Below, piece by piece: positions 7,818-10,000 of a stretch of 10,000 bases of DNA (positions within the stretch are counted from its first letter, which is position 1; the number at the start of each line of letters is the position of its first letter). This stretch comes from Actinidia chinensis. Lineage: Eukaryota; Streptophyta; Magnoliopsida; Ericales; Actinidiaceae. The notes below the pieces were generated by a model, which was not told the DNA's origin, ran no database searches, and was given only the letters and a program-made list of their open reading frames with translations. The stretch covers positions 14,543,117 through 14,553,116 of the forward strand of contig CM018901.1 in NCBI GenBank assembly GCA_009663005.1, given 5' to 3'. The position numbers and the translations under genes are program-made.

Positions 7818-8000
7818 TCAGCAAGATTTTGAACTAACTACAAAGAAATGTGTATATTCAAGCTCAAAGTCCTCGCTCATGTCATTCTCGCTCTCATCGT
7901 TGGAAATCTCTTTCAAAATTGACAATGGTTTCTTCTGCGCAGCAGCCCTCCTCCTTGGTTCTTTCTTCCTTGCTGGTACTTGGGGCACCTCGGTTTCCAT
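7818..8000 (-). CDS. Candidate small charged protein, or first coding exon of a larger gene
   Basis: The ORF starts METEVPQVPARKKEP at 8000 and runs 60 residues to a TGA at 7818. Residues 10-25 are strongly basic (RKKEPRRRAAAQKK). Residues 31-48 are acidic (ISNDESENDMSEDFELE). This suits a disordered nuclear or nucleic-acid-binding tail. The ATG lies two bases after a fine acceptor, TTTTGTGTGCAG|AC, and a donor-like TTT|GTAGTT near 7835 could end the exon. The last residues (YTHFFVVSSKSC) look unlike the rest and may be intron read-through. The charged pattern reminds me of the C-terminal tail of plant DNA topoisomerase II, but that is a weak, unsearched resemblance. If correct, this would be a captured or duplicated fragment. 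Base composition is clearly more coding-like than its flanks. Confidence 0.4.
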   Translation of the reverse strand: METEVPQVPARKKEPRRRAAAQKKPLSILKEISNDESENDMSEDFELEYTHFFVVSSKSC

Positions 8001-8002
8001 GT

Positions 8003-8303
8003 CTGCACACAAAATTAATAAAATTAAAACTAAGCACACAAGTTTCCGTTTTCTTCATTCAACCCAATTTCCCACTTTTTCCCACATGTTTATCCCTTTT
8101 GAACTACAATTTCTCCAATCTAAGTGATAATTGAAGATTCCAAAATTATTTATATAACTTTTCTCACATTCTCAAACTAACAAATCTTGTGATATTTTAT
8201 GTGGGAGTGTGGATGATAGAATAGAGGAAAGAAAATCGAAGATAGACATTTGCAGTGGCAGACTAGCAGTTGACAGTGATTGTAGGTTGCCGGACCAGCT
8301 TAC
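8003..8303 (-). other. Probable leader intron of the minus-strand unit
   Basis: On the minus strand the donor ATT|GTAAGC lies at 8303 and the acceptor TTTTGTGTGCAG ends at 8003, giving 301 bp. The acceptor-side half is T/A-rich, as plant introns are. It would place the ATG right at the start of exon 2. Inferred from splice signals only; alternatively the acceptor belongs to an internal exon of a captured gene. Confidence 0.35.
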
Positions 8304-8461
8304 AATATAGAAACAGTGAGAGCGGCTACCGAAGCTATTCAGGAAATAGCTCTTTGACTGTCAAATAAGTGATTGAAAGTGTACAAAATAGAGAGAGAGA
8401 GCATAAGCTTTTTGTAAATGAAATTGCATACTTTGAAAGAATAAGACATGGCCTTATATAG
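8304..8461 (-). promoter_or_regulatory. TATA box, start region and CT-rich leader of the minus-strand unit
   Basis: CTATATAAGG (8452-8461, minus strand) is a strong plant TATA box. Transcription would begin about 30 bp downstream, near 8425. The leader carries a CTCTCTCTCTCT run (8388-8401), common in plant 5' untranslated regions, and a short upstream ATG frame starting near 8412. Upstream of the TATA box are ACGT-containing and palindromic motifs (8486-8503). An LTR or other transposon promoter would look similar. Confidence 0.4.
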
Positions 8462-8485
8462 CATAGTTTGACGCGTGTATGGATA

Positions 8486-8503
8486 TGACAATTGTCACGT
8501 CAC
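8486..8503. promoter_or_regulatory. Palindrome and ACGT motif upstream of the TATA box
   Basis: TGACAATTGTCA (8486-8497) is a perfect 12-bp palindrome containing the CAATTG E-box core. It overlaps GTCACGTCAC, whose ACGT core is the type bound by plant bZIP factors. The pair sits about 30-45 bp upstream of the minus-strand TATA box, where such sites are often found. Function is inferred from position only. Confidence 0.3.
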
Positions 8504-8517
8504 TTGATAGATTGCAG

Positions 8518-8533
8518 CTCGGCGAGTGCCGAG
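8518..8533. repeat. Short GC-rich stem-loop
   Basis: CTCGGC (8518-8523) and GCCGAG (8528-8533) pair perfectly around the loop GAGT. It is conspicuous for its GC content in an AT-rich region, but too short to assign a role. Confidence 0.5.
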
Positions 8534-8639
8534 ATGCGCTGACTACTTTGTCAATGAATGGGTGATTGAACAAGCCATGTCCCTAAGGTATGGTTGGTAG
8601 CTAGCATGTCATGTCACCGACTTCTCGATCCAAGCATGG

Positions 8640-9110
8640 GGTCTGTCAAAGGAAACCTCGCTGTGCAAGTCACCATTTGTCCTTGATATACCTTGGGATT
8701 CTCACCGACCGTTGCGTCTCGACTGAGCTCCGACAGAGAGAGTCTATCAAGCTTGCTATAAAGCGGTATCCTAACAACGGTACTTGTCCTAGCTCGTCCA
8801 AAGTTGATACTTGGTATTTATCCCCTCACAATTGCCTTTTAGTTTGCATGAACTTAATCATTACAAGCCGATGTCATGTGAGTGGGGGGATTGTTAATAT
8901 TTCTTGTTGTGGCGAAGCTTGGTCGACGAAGCTCATCAATGCCTGCAAGTTATTTCCTCATCATACTTGGTTGTCATTTCATTGTCATGCAGTGCCATAT
9001 GACATCCTCTGATTTGATCTGAGCTCGGTTAGGGCATGGATGCTGAAGTGTTGCACCTACCTTAAGGCGTTGTTTGGCAGGGATGCACGGTGATGAAACT
9101 GCCAAGTGTC
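8640..9110. repeat. Diverged direct repeat, copy A
   Basis: This aligns colinearly by eye with 9437-9900 at an offset of about 795-798 bp. Landmark pairs, A then B: GCAAGTCACC (8665) with GCAAGTTACC (9463); CTCACAATTGCC with CTTACAATTGCC; GCCTGCAAGTT (8941) with GCCTGTAAGTT (9736); GGATGCTGAAG (9038) with GGATGCTGAAG (9835); CTTAAGGCGTTGTTTGGC with CTTAAGCCTTGTTTAGGC. Identity looks about 65-75 percent, with many C/T and G/A differences as expected from methylation-driven decay. The 133-residue plus-strand frame in this copy is not preserved in the other and is not a gene. Identity unknown; it may be part of an LTR or another transposon. Confidence 0.75.
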
Positions 9111-9436
9111 TGCACCTATATGGGCCTTTTGACTTCCATATAAATAGCCATCTTCTCCCAGGCACTATTCATCATGTGTTTAGAGAGCATTATAGAGAGA
9201 TAAGTTGTGCCTAAGAACTATTGTCGTCCGAGTGCCATTTTTGACGCCAATTCTAATTTCAATGTTGTTCGTTCCATCTGATGACTATCACTGTACTTCG
9301 ACATTCTCTATAAGTCTTTTCTAAAATTTTTTTGTTCAAATGCCTGCGATAATATGCTTTTGCTTGTCTTATCCATCTAGGTTTTTACATTTCTTTGAAT
9401 TTTGCTGGTTTTGTTAGAGTCTATCTGTTTGTTGAA
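9111..9436. other. Spacer between the two repeat copies, with a TATA-like site
   Basis: TATAAATAG (9139-9147) on the plus strand, followed by a purine-rich GAGAGCATTATAGAGAGAT stretch, resembles a promoter and start region such as an LTR U3/R junction. I find no primer-binding site matching TGGTATCAGAGC or TGGCGCC, and no coding sequence. Confidence 0.3.
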
Positions 9437-9900
9437 TGTTGGTGGCCACCTGTCTTTGCCATGCAAGTTACCCCTTAACCTTGATGCACCCTTAGGATCT
9501 CCGTTGACAGTTGTGGATCGACCGAGCTCCAGCGTAGAGACCCTGCCAAATTTACTAAGTTGCATCATTTCTATACTAGTGCTCGCCCTAACTCGGCCGA
9601 AATAGATATTGGATATTTTATACTCTTACAATTGCCTCTCAGCTCGCATGAGTTAGGTCATCGACTGCAGAGATTATGGGAGCTGGTTGCTAAGATTATC
9701 AATGTGGGGAAGCTCTAGCGACGGAGTTCGTCAGTGCCTGTAAGTTGTCCCTTCACTATCTTTTGGTTGTCCTTTCAGTGTCCTGTAGTGCCACACGTTC
9801 GAGTTTGTTTTTTCTTGTAGCTTAGCTTAGGCACGGATGCTGAAGCAGCGCATTTATCCTTAAGCCTTGTTTAGGCGGGAACTCGCAATGATCTACATTT
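9437..9900. repeat. Diverged direct repeat, copy B
   Basis: This is the partner of 8640-9110. Similarity fades just after GCGGGAACTCGCAATGA (about 9892), as it does after GGCAGGGATGCACGGTGATGA-like sequence in copy A, so the unit has a shared right end. The flanks of the two copies do not resemble each other. This points to a dispersed or LTR-like unit rather than a simple tandem array. The open frames on both strands here (9377-9605) have no recognisable product. Confidence 0.75.
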
Positions 9901-9923
9901 ACCATACTACCCTCATTTGATTG

Positions 9924-9990
9924 CTAAATTTTGAAAAAAAAAAATCAAATAGAAGACAGAGGGATGGAGAGAGAAAGAAAGAGAGATGAC
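9924..9990. repeat. A-run and purine-rich simple sequence
   Basis: A poly-A run (about 9934-9944) is followed by GAGAGAAAGAAAGAGAGA-type sequence. It may be a CT-rich leader on the minus strand of a gene lying beyond the right edge, but nothing in the window tests that. Confidence 0.4.
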
Positions 9991-10000
9991 AGTGGGTTTA

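Noticed and set aside
8611..9012. 133-residue plus-strand ORF
   Set aside because: It covers repeat copy A, the frame is not kept in copy B, and no domain is recognised.
8640..9900. Intact LTR pair of a short retrotransposon
   Set aside because: No primer-binding site, polypurine tract or target duplication was found between or around the copies. Left only as a hypothesis.
1..10000. CRISPR array, tRNA, rRNA or bacterial operon
   Set aside because: No regularly spaced repeats, no tRNA cloverleaf or rRNA motifs, and all recognisable coding sequence is of plant or plant-retroelement type.

Overview
This is nuclear DNA from a flowering plant, most likely a dicot. It is AT-rich with long non-coding stretches. 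It holds a plant-type Ty1/copia element with an initiator-tRNA-Met primer site, GGTTCGG-rich hAT-like elements, GA/CT-rich leader-like tracts and intron signals. Nothing supports a bacterial, viral or organellar source. The species cannot be named from what is seen. No long intact protein-coding gene lies in the window; most of it is decaying transposon and relics of host genes.

Layout. 1-870: minus-strand first exon of a plant PHD-finger protein gene. It has frame disruptions and a purine-rich segment of about 262 bp lying between two copies of a 10-bp direct repeat. It is followed by a donor-like site (intron running off the left edge) and preceded by a CT-rich leader-like tract. 870-1850: AT-rich sequence with remnants of GGTTCG-rich elements and a perfect 14-bp-arm hairpin. 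1853-2560: an unrecognised coding-like patch and a C/A-only low-complexity tract. 2560-4140: AT-rich, with nothing I can support. 4140-4310: the end of a GGTTCG/hAT-like element with a perfect 15-bp-arm hairpin.

4336-about 7300: a Ty1/copia retrotransposon with a 5' LTR, primer-binding site, gag, protease relic, GAG-pre-integrase and integrase relics. All are broken by stops and frameshifts. Key catalytic residues are lost, and the element stops before reverse transcriptase. A hAT-like element of about 497 bp (5371-5867) is nested at the C-terminal part of gag. Order of events: copia insertion, hAT insertion, then point decay and 3' loss (the relative timing of the last two is unclear).

7300-7815: AT-rich. 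7818-8461: a candidate minus-strand transcription unit with a TATA box, CT-rich leader, 301-bp leader intron and a 60-residue ORF with a basic then an acidic block. It may be a captured or partial gene; a resemblance to the C-terminal tail of DNA topoisomerase II is only a suspicion. 8640-9900: two strongly diverged direct copies of an unidentified, roughly 450-bp unit, about 796 bp apart, with a plus-strand TATA-like site between them. The window ends in purine-rich simple sequence.

The genes do not form a pathway. The content reads as a repeat-rich interval between or beside genes. The two points of most interest are the duplicated-target insertion in the PHD exon and the small spliced-looking minus-strand unit.
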